A stretch of 64,000 nt of DNA, from contig NC_092525.1 of NCBI RefSeq assembly GCF_037038585.1, forward strand, positions 31,584,367-31,648,366. Direction: 5' to 3'. Made by a program: the position numbers and the translations under genes. The notes under the pieces were generated by a model, which made no database searches, was not told the origin of the DNA, and saw only the letters and a program-made list of their open reading frames with translations. The first letter of the stretch is position 1, and each line of letters starts with the position of its first letter. The DNA comes from Patagioenas fasciata. Its lineage: Eukaryota; Chordata; Aves; Columbiformes; Columbidae. Below, piece after piece: positions 1-12,992 of the stretch.

Positions 1-3000
1 ATTCCTCTGTCACTGATCTCTGGGATGTACCTGCTTACCTGAACTGGCTTTTTAACGTAATTTACTTCTTTAATTTGCATACTTCTAGAGAACACAAGCA
101 GCCAGTGCTGCTGCCATAGAAAGCATATGGTAGCATACACTGAAGTTTTATCTTATGTCTTCCTTCTCAAGAGCAGTTACTAAACATGATTTGCAAGAGA
201 TGTTTACTTTTCTTGAGAGACTGAAATCTCCATATTAAATATATTTATAGTTATAACTGGTAACTTTCCCTGTCCTGTGAAGAATGCTTTTTGCACAAGC
301 AATGTGTAAGAACAGAATGCTTGAGAGGAAAATATTAAGAAGTTCTGCCTGCTTAGGATTAAAACATGATGCTTTTGAAGCAATAAGAGGTTCAAAGGAT
401 GTTGTTAAAGCAGCCTATTAGTAGAATTTGCATCTCTTGAGTTATGGCAAGTGTTGTTCCTGTGTTTGATCTTCCAACTACTTTGCTAAAACACACACAG
501 AATGCTACAGTAACAACTGTTAACTTTTGCTTTCTTTAATTTTTACAATGGATCTTTACACGTTCTGCTGTATGACTTGACAGTCCAGTTTTATTAGAGC
601 AAAAGGCATTACCAACTTGACAGTCAGCAAATATATCACTTCTTGAGTCTTCTTGGGATGACTCCTCACTAGTATACTTCTAAAAAAATCGAGAGAGTAA
701 GTCTGATTTTCCTGTGGTAGGCATTCGTCCATATATGCTAAGGTATATATTCTAATTCTTACATTCACACTGAAATTAGTTGGGATTAATAGTACAGGAA
801 AGTCCATTTTACCTAATCAGAGTTTTATCACAAAGCCTTGTAGTATTTTTATTTCAGTGTAGAAACTTGTGATATAGCATAACATTACATAGATATTCAG
901 GAGTAAACCAGTTTTTCATTGCTATAATGCTGTTTACAAAAATTAAAAGCATGAACACGCATTTTAATCAAACTGTTTCATGATGCGTTGTTCAACCCAA
1001 GTGCTATATTTGATGTCATCAGGCCAGAACTAATAGTCATTAGGATTACAGTGTTCATGTGCACATAGATCCCGTTTTACCGAACTGTGACTTGGGCATC
1101 TCATAGTTTAGATTTGATTAATTCTAATTAAAAAAACATAACTGGGATAAATTTTTCAATAATTAAAAATAAATAATATAATCTTTAACATATAAATACA
1201 CAATGCATAATTTCGTGGGACAAAAAATAAGCCAAAGTGAGGAGAATAGGAAAAAGATAACGGATTGTGTCATTCCCTAATGGAACTCTTTTTTTCCTGT
1301 CTCATATTACAGCTACCTAATTGCATTATTCTGCAGCCAAGATGAAGTGTATGCATACTAATTTATTTGTAGGATTATATTATGTCAGGATTTTTGCATC
1401 TATGCATCAGAGGCAAAGAGTACTGACCACTTTCACTATATCAAATGCTTCATTTCACTATGTTGATACTCATGGTCTTGTGCACCTATCTTGGCTAGTA
1501 TCTCTTCCAGGGAAGTGGAATAATTCTTGTTTCTATATTCTAGTGTTTTGGGAGGATAAGTGGTTCTTCCCCCTGCCTCAAATACTTTCCTAGTTTTCAC
1601 AGGCAAAGCTAGCTCGTGTATTTGCATAATTTTAGACTCTTTAGATCTTACAAGGCATATATCATTCCAAATAAATGAATATTGGAAATGTTAAACTCAC
1701 TTTGATATTTCTGTGACCAGACACATCACAAGTCTGTGGTCCTTATTAGGAAGATTTGCCATGTACCTGCATTTGGGCAAAGGTCTGAGAGATGATGAGT
1801 CATAGCGTAATGTTAAAAGCACAAACTTGAACTTACATTGGATTAACGGAAGAAATGATATCACTTGAAACTACCTCGACATTTGAGTGATTCTCCCTGA
1901 TTGGCACTCCAGTTTAACACACTTGTGGCATTTTCATGCTTTTTCATTAATGCAGCCAGATATTCCTCAGATAAATAAGACCTAAAAGCAGTACAAAACT
2001 AGCACTATCACAGCAAGTTTGAATGCAGTGATGAAGGCAGCTGTCAAAGACCAATTTTGATATTCTGCACTGTTTTAGTTGGATGTAAACAATACTCATG
2101 TAGTCCTGGGTTAAGTTAGTAGTTGTGTCTGTGGGCCTGGTACTGGCTCTGATATGAACATACTTAAATGTTTCCTTATTGTAGAGATGCAAAGAATTTC
2201 TGAGGGTTGTTAAGGGCATGGAATGGAGCAAAGTTTTTTACAAATATTCCAAAGCAGATTCCAGTATTATTACTGTGCTCTTGGTTTCATGAGGCAGCGT
2301 GATTGTAAGAGATAGCAGAACAAGTAATAGCTTCTTGAATTGTCTGGCATCTGACAGCTATACTATTCTGAGTTTCTAAACTTCCTACTAAAAAATGTAA
2401 CAAACAGTTTCATAAAAACTAAAAGAATCTGATGTCAAAAGATATGGTTTTTTTACAAGGCTAATGTTTGGTTTGAATTTCAGTAGGGCTGTGTATGTAT
2501 TATCCATTATTGGTGAGCCAATTCACATACCAGGGAAAGAAGAAAAAGGGGCATAAGAAACATTCTGAAGATTTTTCTTCCAGTTGGGGTTTTGAGTTGA
2601 AACTAGTGCTTTTACAAGACACAAAAATCCATTCCATAGTCATGGGTGCTGCTGCATGCATTCTTCAGTACTTAGTGTAGAACAAACTTCAGCAAAGATT
2701 TTTTCCGTGGTTAGGATGTTCATTGTGTTTCTTCTTATGTGGATTTTCTGACTAATAAATTTTGAACTTCATGCCACTGTCTTCCTCCTAGCAAGCTGTC
2801 ATGGAGGAAGTCATTCCCTCTGCTGTGTCTAGCCTCTTATTTTTTGAAATTGTGAGAAATATATTTTTGACACCCCACAGTCAAACAGGTCATTAGTACC
2901 AATGTTGTTTTGTGGGAAGTGAAATAGTGCAAGTGGTATGATAGTTTCAACATTGCATCTTTATTAGCCTGATTCTCTAAGAATACAATCCTACAATCAG

Positions 3001-3757
3001 TTTTAAGCATGATGAAGGAAAGAAAAAGATGCTCCTTTCTCTATACTTGTAATTCCTCTATTGTCTGCAAAGTAACAGAAACAAAACAAAAACCACAGCC
3101 TGTATTCCGGTTGAAACAAACAGGCTTTGCAACAAAATTAAGTGAAATTCAGTTTAATAACACTGCTGGTGTGAGATTGTTAACTGTCAAGAGGCCAGAA
3201 ATAGGATCCATATTTGCACCAAGTTGGCATTGTTGTTGTGGTTTTGGGTTTTTTTTGTTTCATGGTGCTTTGAAGGAATTTAATATAAATTTCAGGATGG
3301 ATAATCTAGCACAGTAGTAAAATTAAAACTGGACAGAATTTCTTATGAATAAGGTTATTAATTTTTATGTGTTTGTAGAATAACATGTCTGTTTAAAGCC
3401 TTAGTGTTTCACGTGTTTCCAATTTACACTTTTTAGTAAAGATATGTGACTGATAAAAGTATGTGTATAAGTAATTTAGCATTTGATGAAAAGAAAGATT
3501 AGTTAATTTTGTCCTTGCCCTGTATGTGTTGTATTGGACTCTCAAGAGTTGAACTTTGGATATTTTAGAAGAAACAGTATGGTCACACATTTGCATTAGA
3601 TCACTATCTTTCCTCTGCATAGCCTACCCTTAGGAAGTGTTGAAGTACGCCATCTGCCAGAAATTATCACTCTAATTTTTTGTGCTAATTAAAGCCTTCA
3701 AACAAAGTTGACATTTGCTTGCACGGGCTGTTTCCCATTATATGGGATGTTTGTGAA

Positions 3758-4200
3758 TACAGAATCATAGAATCGTTTCAGTTGGAAGAGACCTCGGGAT
3801 CATTGAGTCCAACCATAACCTAACTCTAACACTAAACCATGTCCCTAAGAGCCTCATCTACAGGTCTTGTAAACACCCCCAGGAATGGTGACTCCACCAC
3901 TTCCCTGGGCAGCCTGTTCACCACACTCTCCATGAAGAATTTTTTCCTAATATCCAATTTAAACCTTCCCTGGTGCAACTTGAGGCCATTTCCTCTTATC
4001 ACTTGTTACTTGGGAGAAGAGACCAACACCCTCCATGCTACAACCTCCTTTCAGGTAGTTGTAGACAGTGATAAGGTCTCCCCTCAGCCTCCTGTTCTCC
4101 ACGCTAAACAACCCCAGTTCCCTCAGCTGCTCCTCATCAGACTTGTGCTCCAGAACCCTCCCTAGCTTTGTCGCCTCCTCTGCACTCTCTCCAGCATGTC
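3758..4200 (-). mobile_element. CR1 LINE, 3' end (minus orientation)
   Basis: On the plus strand the element starts with AGAATCATAGAATCG, the reverse complement of the CR1 terminal octamer repeat (ATTCTATG type). It continues with the hallmark stretch TTGGAAGAGACCT, then the conserved 3' region with the GGCAGCCTGTTC and CCTTCCCTGG blocks. The right boundary near 4200 is approximate. It is a 5'-truncated copy of about 440 bp, as usual for CR1, which is primed from its 3' end. Apparent open frames inside (for example 3839-4165) are fortuitous frames of CR1 sequence, not a gene. It lies in antisense orientation within the BCAR3 intron. Confidence 0.93.
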
Positions 4201-4474
4201 AATGTCCTTCTTATGATGACAGGCGATTGTAGCTACCACACTACTTCTCTTTTTATTGATGTGGCTACAAAGTATTCCATTTTGTAGGTGGATAAGGGAT
4301 AACAGCTTCCTTTTATTCTATCAAATTTTCAGACATTAACTGTTCATATCCAATTTTTTTTAACATGGCTTAGGCAAAATTAGAAAAAAAGATAAGTTTA
4401 ATCGAGTGGGTGGGGCAGTTTGTTATTAGCTTGATTCTTTGACTGAGGAAATGGGCAAACCAGTAGCTCTAATA

Positions 4475-5473
4475 CACATGTGTCGAACACCCGGCCCGCA
4501 GGCTGGATCTGGCATGCCTCCTTGTTTTATGTGGCCTGGCACTTTGTTTCCACCTGGCAGCTGTGCCAAGCTTCTTGTCCCCAGGCTCCTGCGAGTGCGC
4601 TGGTCATGTGTGCAGTGTGTGTGACGTGTGTTGCGCTGCAGGAGCAGGAGAACAGCGTTTGAATGAGTTCAATGCCCCTGCGTTACAGGACTACCATTGC
4701 AATAAAGTTATGGTTAGAGAAAACACCTTTTGGGATTTCTCTGTGCACAGAACAAATGGGCCTTGCAGAACAGAGCACAGCATAGTTTTTAAAATAATTT
4801 TATTGTTTGTTTTTCTCTGAGGTATTTATAATTTTACCAGCTGTATATTACATTACTACATGTTGCCAGCGTTTCCCTCTTCTGCTTGTGCTAACAGGAA
4901 TATTTCAAGTTGCTCAAGCAAAGTGTGGAGGAGTAGTATGCTGTAATTTCTGTGGTATTTCTGATTAGAAGATGTGTTCATGTGTAACAGTTTGGAGGAT
5001 GAGGAGGGTCAGAGAGGAGAGAATTATCTAAAAAGCGCAAGGTTGCATAAGAGTAACTGAATGCTTTATCCCTTTTTAGTTAATATGTAATTGCAGTTAT
5101 TGAGTGGAAACTATTGAGTTTCCACTAGTGTTACTGCAACTTGTGAGACTAGTGCTATTGAGTTGCCATGGAGCAGAAAGAAGCCACACACCATTTCTGG
5201 TTCTATTCTAAAAGCCTTTTAATTTCCTGTAGCTCTCAAAACCAGTTTTATATCTAGTAGATTATTACAAATATTTGCTTTTGTTAATTAAACCCTAATC
5301 TAGCATTCAAAATGCAAGATTTAAATCTGATTTAGTTTATACAGATATTTTAAAACAGGACTGTATAAATGTGATTTTAGGACTATTTATACAGTCCTAA
5401 AATTACATTCAGCCCTTTGAAGACAACCACGAGGCTGATGTGGCCCCCAGTGAAAATGAGTTTGACACCCCGG
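4475..5473. mobile_element. hAT (Charlie-like) non-autonomous DNA transposon
   Basis: The left end reads CACATGTGTCGAACACCCGG followed by a GC-rich stretch and GATCTGGCATGCCTCC, with ATGTGGCCTGGC further in. The right end, read on the minus strand, is CCGGGGTGTCAAACTCATTT followed by GGGGGCCACATCAGCC. Both ends carry the GTGTC(A/G)AAC core typical of hAT/Charlie terminal inverted repeats and the GGCC/CATCAG subterminal motifs common in these families. Flanking TCTA-containing octamers (left CTCTAATA, right TCTAGCAT) resemble the NTCTAGAN target preference, but they do not match exactly, so the insertion is old. The interior of about 1 kb holds no transposase frame, so it is a non-autonomous or deleted copy. 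Exact boundaries are uncertain by a few bases. Confidence 0.7.
5358..5403. repeat. Nested palindrome inside the hAT element
   Basis: GGACTGTATAAAT (5358-5370) is repeated exactly in inverted orientation as ATTTATACAGTCC (5385-5397). A second exact inverted pair, ATTTTAGGACT (5374-5384) and AGTCCTAAAAT (5393-5403), overlaps the first. The two hairpins share the GTCC segment and are mutually exclusive. It lies about 70 bp from the right terminus of the transposon, a position where hAT-type elements often carry subterminal repeats. Confidence 0.85.
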
Positions 5474-7249
5474 TCTAGCATCTTCTAGTGCTCACTGAAC
5501 CCTGTTGCAAAAGATGAAACTGGCAAATGACCTGTAAATAAATATGTAGTTTATAGATTAGCCCTAAGTATCTACAAACAGATGCTAATACAGTTAACTT
5601 CTGTAGTTCTGAAAGTATGATAGGCATGTCCAACTGTATATTTAGCTAGATTTCAGACTCTTAGTTTGAGTACTGGTCAGCAGACTTTTTTCTTCCCCTT
5701 GTTTTTCTATGTGAGTTTTTTTCCTCATTATTTCAGATAAAGTTCTATCATCTAGCATTGACTTTGTATTGCTGCAGCAGAGTGTTGAGCAGATTAGTTT
5801 ATCTGGTCACTTAGGATGTTCTGTACTCTTCAACATTTCTGATCTTCAAGGCTCTGCATGTTTAGCTGGTTGAGACTTGCGTATTTGTCTCATCTTATAC
5901 GACTGTGCAGGGAAAAAATAAAAATATGTTCCATTCTAAACTTGACTAGTACTACTGACATCAATAGGGTAACTTCATTAGCATAAAGTTAAACAGGCTC
6001 ACCGCCCTCTGCATGACCTTGTCCTTGGATGGCAGTACATTTGAAAGTTAGCAAGGATTACTCTTGACATAGGAAGCCATTAATTACTGGATTCTGGCTT
6101 CCTGAAACTTTTCCTTTCTTCTTAGTGGTGTTACCACAATAGGTGAGATAGGCTGAAGTCCTTGAACTGACAGTTAATTGATAAGGGAAAAGAGCTGGCA
6201 AGGCAGTACATTCAGGGATTTTATTCTTTCTTGTAAGAATTTGCAGCCCGTTTTGCTCTGCCAGATGCTGCAAATTTTATTTTGTTTGGCTTATGAGAAT
6301 TTGGCGGATCAGGTATTTAGACAGCATTTATTTTGTTGTAGCTATTTATTTTTAAATTGTTACTTGTTGGATAATTTTAGTTTGAATATGTGTTACCTTT
6401 TATATGAACACTGTGCATGCATTTAAAGCATAAGGTTAGGTGCACTTTTAAAATTAAAAAAAGTATATCAAGTTAAGATTTGAATATGTCAAGTAAAGTA
6501 AGTATCTTACATGTTTTCTTTCTGGCAAAAAAGTAAATAATACTCTTTGGGTTTATAGAATGAAATGTAGCTCTTCAGGTATGAAAATATTTGCAAGACT
6601 AACAGGAAGAAGATCAATACCTTTGGTTTCATTTGAATTTTACGGTAAGGTGGGAAGGAAGTTTTTATAAAACCACAGAATTTTTAAAGTAAAAATGGTT
6701 ATGGTTTTGGTGTAAGGCCTGAAACTTCCTTTTAGTGTGAATTTTGTTTTCCACAAAACCTGAACCAAAACTGCGAGTTTGTGGTTGTGTTTTTTACTAG
6801 GAGTAAGACAAGTTTGGTGAATTTAGGGCTGCTGAATATCTCATTGACTTCTTCCATGCACACATAAATGGTTTTTCAAAAGGAAGGACTCCTTAGGTGT
6901 TGCCAAAGCTTCATGCTTTTTGTCATAGTTTTTTCCCATTTGTTTTCTTGGTCTGTTCTGTTCACATACGCACTTGCAAATCTGACCTCTGCTGTTTCAG
7001 AGGTGGAGCACAGCTGCCCACTAAGGCTGGTAAATGTTTGGGGTAGAAGGAATGCTCTGCTCTATAAGCAGAGAATAGCAAATGTTCTTTGCTTACATTT
7101 AGTATCAAATCATCTTACCCTTTAACTTTTGGGGGTCATTTCTGTTTCGGATTGTCTGCCTTTCCTTTCCAGCCCCTCTGTCCATCGTTGGGGTCCCATT
7201 CTTCTGTTGTGAAGTTCTACTCAACACTTCACCCCTTTGCTCCCATTTG

Positions 7250-7835
7250 ATGCTCACATCTTGTCATTGGCAAACTTACTTAGTATTCCCTCAAGTCCTG
7301 TGTCTAAGTAATTTATAAAGACATTGAAGAGTGCTGGCCCGAAGATGGATTGCAGTGGAACCCCACTAGTGACTGGTCGCGAGCCCAGTATAACCCCATT
7401 TACTAGAACCCTTTGAGCTCGGCCCGTCAGCTGATTGCTCACCCACTGCATTGTGTGTTTACCCAGCTGTGTGCTGGGCATCTTGTCCAGGAGGATACTG
7501 TGGGAGACAGTATCAAAAACATCACTGAAATCCAAAAAGATCCTATCAACAGGCTTCTCTTGGTCAACTAGGTGGGTAACCTTGTCATAGAAAGAAATTA
7601 AGGTTGTTAAGCAGGACTTTCCCCTCATGAACCTATGCTGGCTGGGACGAATGACTGTGTTGTCATTCAGATGTTTTTCAGTAACTCCCAGAACAATCTT
7701 CTCCATGATTTTGCCAGGAACAGAAGTGAGGCTGACAGGCCTGTAGTTGCCAGGGTCATCCCTTTTGCCCTTCTTGTAGATTGGGACAATGTTTGCCAGC
7801 TTACCTGCTGACCTCTTCACAATTCCTCTTCTTCC
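7250..7835 (-). mobile_element. CR1 LINE reverse-transcriptase fragment (degenerate)
   Basis: Minus-strand translation (7254-7820) gives about 188 residues matching the CR1 RT palm. It contains YRPVSLTSVPGKIMEKIV, then FLDFSDVFDTVSHSILLDK with the first catalytic aspartate, then GRAQRVLVNG, SRPVTSGVP and LFNVFINYLD. The catalytic box expected as FADDT reads FANDK, so the second active-site aspartate is altered, and the usual GVPQGS loop reads GVPLQS. The translation is open over the fragment but the element is defective: no endonuclease domain and no 3' UTR are attached. It is a relic within the BCAR3 intron, in antisense to the gene. Confidence 0.93.
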
Positions 7836-10800
7836 ATACCCTTGATATCCTTCTCAATACCTAAGAACCGCTTTGTTACACTTCACAATTTGTTATTCCT
7901 AAAGGTATTGACAGTCTTTCTTTTCTGTAGCTGAAAAAAAGTATAGAGCCAGTGGATTTTTGATGTCTGTTCTAGTAATAAGATAATTTGACGTGTCTGC
8001 ATTTAAAGAATTTCAACTACTACTGCAGAAACCACTTAGCACAGAAACACAGAGACACATGAAATTAAAGTGTTCCTAAGATTTGCTAACTGGCCTCAAT
8101 AAAGGAACTGTGCTAAGGTTGCATGCTCTTGGAGTTGTGTGCTGAGCTGTTTGCAATTCACTGGTGCAAACTTGTCAAAATACAATTTATTTTCATGATG
8201 GGAGGTGGTGAGGGCAGATGAGTGATCAACTGTAATACACGATTATAAATTTCTGTTATTTAGGAGGAAGTCAGTGAAATTGAGTAAGATGCCCCCAATG
8301 TAGTTAAATGCCATATATGGGGATATATTTCTAATGCTCACTTCCAATATCCAATGCAGAGAGGCATTTGATGCAATTACCTTCTTAAACTGGGATAAGG
8401 GAAAAGACAGAGAGGACAGTTCTTTCCACCATCATCTTACACAGTACTAAAGCAATGTGTCAACTTCCCTGTGCTTCATTCCAAATACACATTCCTGAAA
8501 GACATATCTGTCAGGTGACAACAATGCTTTGTAAATAAACTGTACCTAGATTTACATGAATTTCAGATGAACTGATGAAGTGTGTGATTCTACTGAGCAT
8601 TTGTCATTCTTTTGGGAATAGGCCTATTCATTTTGCAAGGTTAAATCATTTTTGAACACTTAAAAATTTGCAGAACTTCATTCTGAATAACTACAGCAAC
8701 TAAAGCACTGACTGCAAAGTGTTGCCAGATGAAGGTATAAGTTCAGAGATCACCACACATGTATAGAGAAGTTTGTAGAAACAGTGACCATTTTGGATAA
8801 ACAACCACTACTTTCACAACATTCTAACAGTTGTGGGAATAGAATATTTAAGGAGGGCTTAGCAGAACAGTTTTGGTTCTGGGACTCCTAAATGTTAAGG
8901 AAAAAAAAAAAAAAGAAGAATGGGGATGCCTAGTCTGAGTTGTTGAATATGTTCTAGAGACTGGTACTGTATGTGGTACAGAAGTAGGAATTTACATGGA
9001 AAAGGTGGAAAAAATGGGGTAGATTTTCTGCTGTGACAGGTAAAATGTAGTGAGTGGGGGGGATGCGAGAGAATAAAGTGGTAGAAGTAAATGGCTGTAA
9101 CATCTGCAGGGACATTCTAAACAAATATGAATGAGTGGAGAGTTCACTTAATTCAGAGAAAATGACATTGCATCTTTTCTTGTGTGTTAATTACTGAAGA
9201 GTCCCTACTGTTCTGTGAACTGCAGGTCATTACGCAGTTACTAATAGCAGTTTGCACGTGTTTCCACTGGTGTTTGAATGAGTCATGTCCATGGTGGTGT
9301 GCAGCTGTAGACAGAAGGGTGGAATGGCCTTAGGAATGCAGTAGGAGTGTGTGTTAAGCAGAAGCTGCTGGAGGATAAAATCATTGGGTCTTTTACTCTA
9401 GTTTACAGTACAAATAACATCAGTCTGCAGTATATATACTTAAACACAGTATGTCTAGCATGCTCAAACTTGCACCTTCATATTTAAGTAATAGCGTATT
9501 TCTTAAATCTACATAGATGGAGAGATTTCAAAGACACAAATTGAAGAAGGCATTTGATCCCACCTGATCTCTTTATAGAAGTTCTATCTGTGTGAGCAGC
9601 CATGCCACAGTTTGGCACACTTTCAGTTTCTCAAGCTCTCGTTGAGCCTGTACTGTCTTCGCTCTGATTTGACATTGGCACTCCTGAGAAGATTGTTCTT
9701 GGGATCATTCTTTCATTGTGGTAGAAAGGAGATGCTTTTGAAAATGTCCCCAACAAAGGTCACTTTAAAATAAATAAACATACTTTCATACATCAAGTAC
9801 TGGCAAGGTGTCCAGATGTTTTTCCCACAAATACATTTATAAAAGTGTGGAGTAGCACAAAGCTGCTTTGGGGCCATTCAGCTGTTTCCATCACTTGTAA
9901 GAATTATCTCTATGATAGTTGAATGATGGTGAAGATTTGGGCATTTCTGATAATACTCTTGTGTCTATGCTTAAATTTTGTTAAAATTATTACAACTAAT
10001 TTATAATTATGGCTGATGTATCTGGGAGGATGCTGAAGGCTTGGAGAAAGCAGATGCTTGATATGGCTTAGTCTGTCAAGGTCTGTGTTTTTCAGGATTC
10101 TTTACAGCAACAATGATGAGAGGAAGTGATATACAATTGTTAGTAGAAAGATGGAGGTTTTCACAGAATCAGCAGCTAAAGATTACAGGATATCTACTTA
10201 AATGTTCATTATTGAAGCAGTGCTATAGAGACCTATTGGACAAACCTCTGAGTCTGGAAAAAAAAAAAGACTGTTCCTGAGTTACTGAGATTCTGGATAT
10301 TCTGTACACACTGAACCAAAGAATTTGTGTTAGGGTTGAACTCCAGGATTCAGCTTTTCAGTCATAGCATTGATTGTAAGTACAAAACGATTTTAGAAAA
10401 TGTTTTTAGAAGAGTGACTAGTTACTCAGACTTCAGTGTTTTCTTTATTGGATTTTCATGTTTAGTTGCTCATTGTCTTCAAATCAATGCAGGATTTGAA
10501 GTTGGTAGTATTTAGTTTGTCATACCAGAAGTAGGATTCAAGTTGCTTATATAGTTTTTTTTTTAGCTGATGACTACTGATGTTGACAACTTCAAAAGGC
10601 ATTTTTAAAAATTCTTCCCACACATTTGGCTATTATGTAGAGGTGTTGGGAAGTGGAAAAATAGCATCCAATAAGATCTGCCTTCTGTTTCCTTTTCTCA
10701 TCACAGTTAGCTTTAGCTGTATCTTGAAGGAGTCTACACATAATGACATTCCCTGTTTTCTAAAAAGTTTTGTTGGTTCTTACAGTGTTCAAAGTTATCA

Positions 10801-12956
10801 GTACTTGCTCATAGACAGTCAATTTCTAACCAATATGACACCAAGTTCTTAATTGTTGCAACAAATTTTGTTTTGGGGGAAGCAAAGAGGCAGCTCTACG
10901 CTTTCTGTTGTCTCGTCATCTTCATCTTTTTGTAGGGTTGCTGGAGTTCCCTGCCGGACTTTCAAACTGTGAGTGTTTTCTTGACAATATCAGTAAGAAA
11001 CCCATACATGCAAAAACCCCCATAATACTAATAAGAATATTTTGGCTGGGCTGAATAGAGATTGGGATAGTTTCTAAAGACTAGTAGGGAGAGATTAAAG
11101 GTTATACGTCTGTAAGATCAGCCAGCAGAGAGGAACATGGTGTCAGATGTGAGCAGGGATGCTTTAGAAAAATGTGTTTCTGGCCAGGACAGCCTCAGAA
11201 TGGTTAAGATTGTGATAACTGACTGCTTCCTTTTATTGATGAATCATTACTGGAGGAGTGTTTGTGCTACTACAGTTTCCACACAGACCTTGTGCATGTG
11301 AAGGATGCTCAACAGAGCGCTAACACTACTCAGGAGAATGTCTTAATTATATGTAGCAAGTCAGGCACGCTTTTTCTATGAGCAAAAAATGTTGGAAAGG
11401 GATTTTGGTTTGTCGTGAAATTAGGTCATTAAGTCTGGCAGCAATGTGAATACCCGAAATGGATGCAGGAATGTGTTTGTATCTCTTTCATAAATTCTTT
11501 TCCGTGACAGAATGAGTATGAAAAGAGCATGGATATGATGTGTCCTACTGCAGCCCTTACCCAATTCCTTAGCTTGCAGTGTTCCGAAAGCTTCTCCATT
11601 CCACGTGACATCTTTCTGCATTAAATGTGCTTTTTATCTGAGTGGAAGTAGGGCTTATCTGATTATTAGGAAGCCAAAATGTGTAATAAAACCCAATCTG
11701 TGAGCCCACAGTTTATACAGTAATGGTTATGTGCAAACTCTAATACACACATGTTGTAGGTACACAGATGCGAATGAATACAGCTGTAAAGTCAAGCTTA
11801 TTGTAAACACTAGCATTGCTTGAAATGTAATAAGATCTGATGAAAGATTAAGTACTTTTTATTATTGAAACAAACTTTCAGTTGAATTTATTTGAGAGAT
11901 GGCAGAGCCTGCAAGTACCTTTCATCTGCTCTGGTAGTTATCTGAAAGTATTTTTTTTCTGCAGATCTCCTAACACAAGAAGTGAGATTGTGAGTTTATT
12001 TTTTATTAAAATTCCTTGAGAGGGAAAATGGAAAGGAAAATAAGTTCTTTATATTTTTCTTAGGTTCCTGACTATATAGATTTTTCTTAACTAGGAGGAT
12101 ATGCCATAAAGGAGCACATCATCATTGCAAACAGAGAGCTGAGATTCAGGAGTTAGTTTTGTGATCTAGTTATTTGGTTAGTTCCTAGTTATTTGGGCTA
12201 ACTGCTTAATCTATTTTTCTACATATAATGTAACAGTATTATGGTGGAATCAAATAGTAGGAAAATGCAGTTGTTTATCTTTACTGTTAGTTAATGCACA
12301 CCAATGAAAGTTACCACTCCTTGAAAATAAGTTCAAAAACCATGCACAAAGGTGAAGACTTGGACAACAAGGGAAGGCGGGGAGAAAGAGGGGTCAGTCT
12401 GGCAGGAGAAAGTATCTGAGGTGACCAGCGCTACAACACAAACATCTTTATGTATAACCTGCACTTGCGGTGAATTGCAAGGTTTCCTACATTTTGTTGT
12501 GTGACAGCTTACCAGTTAAATATCATAATACTTGTGAAGAGATTTGCTACACCCAAAGCCAAAATTTTCAAAGCACTTCTGTCATGTGGATGATGTCGGT
12601 CACTTTTTTCCTTCCTCTTCTGATTTTCCTGCTTTATAGAGCAGTAAACAGACTGGTTTGTCTTAAAGCTTTTCTACTTCTTTCATTTTGCTTTTGTTTG
12701 GTCTGTCCTAAGTATCTTTTGTCTTGTACCTGACAGTGGGAACAGTGGAGTCCCTACAGGGCTAAAGTGTGGAGAAAGAAAACTGTTTTCTGTTTAGAAA
12801 CATCATTTTTCTTTTTCCTCTGTGCTTTACCCCTGTTTTCTTTGGTATGCTTGTGCATATTTTATGTTCATACAGTTACCAAGCTGCCCCTTCTTTGTAT
12901 ATTGGCTAGGAAAAAGTTTCAAATGGTCTAAAGTCTATTTCCATCAAATTTGGCAG

Positions 12957-12992
12957 GTTTTTTTTTTCCTTTTTTTTTTTTTCTTTTTTTTA
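12957..12992 (+). repeat. Poly-T / T-rich run
   Basis: The run consists of T homopolymer blocks separated by CC and C (about 36 bp). No AATAAA-type signal is placed to make it the tail of an antisense retrocopy, so it is listed as simple sequence only. Confidence 0.9.

Noticed and set aside
3839-4165. 108-codon open frame on plus, sharing wording with a minus-strand frame at 19976-20179
   Set aside because: Both frames fall in CR1 3' regions; the shared residues (for example [11 protein letters not shown] and [11 protein letters not shown]) reflect the repeat, not a gene family.
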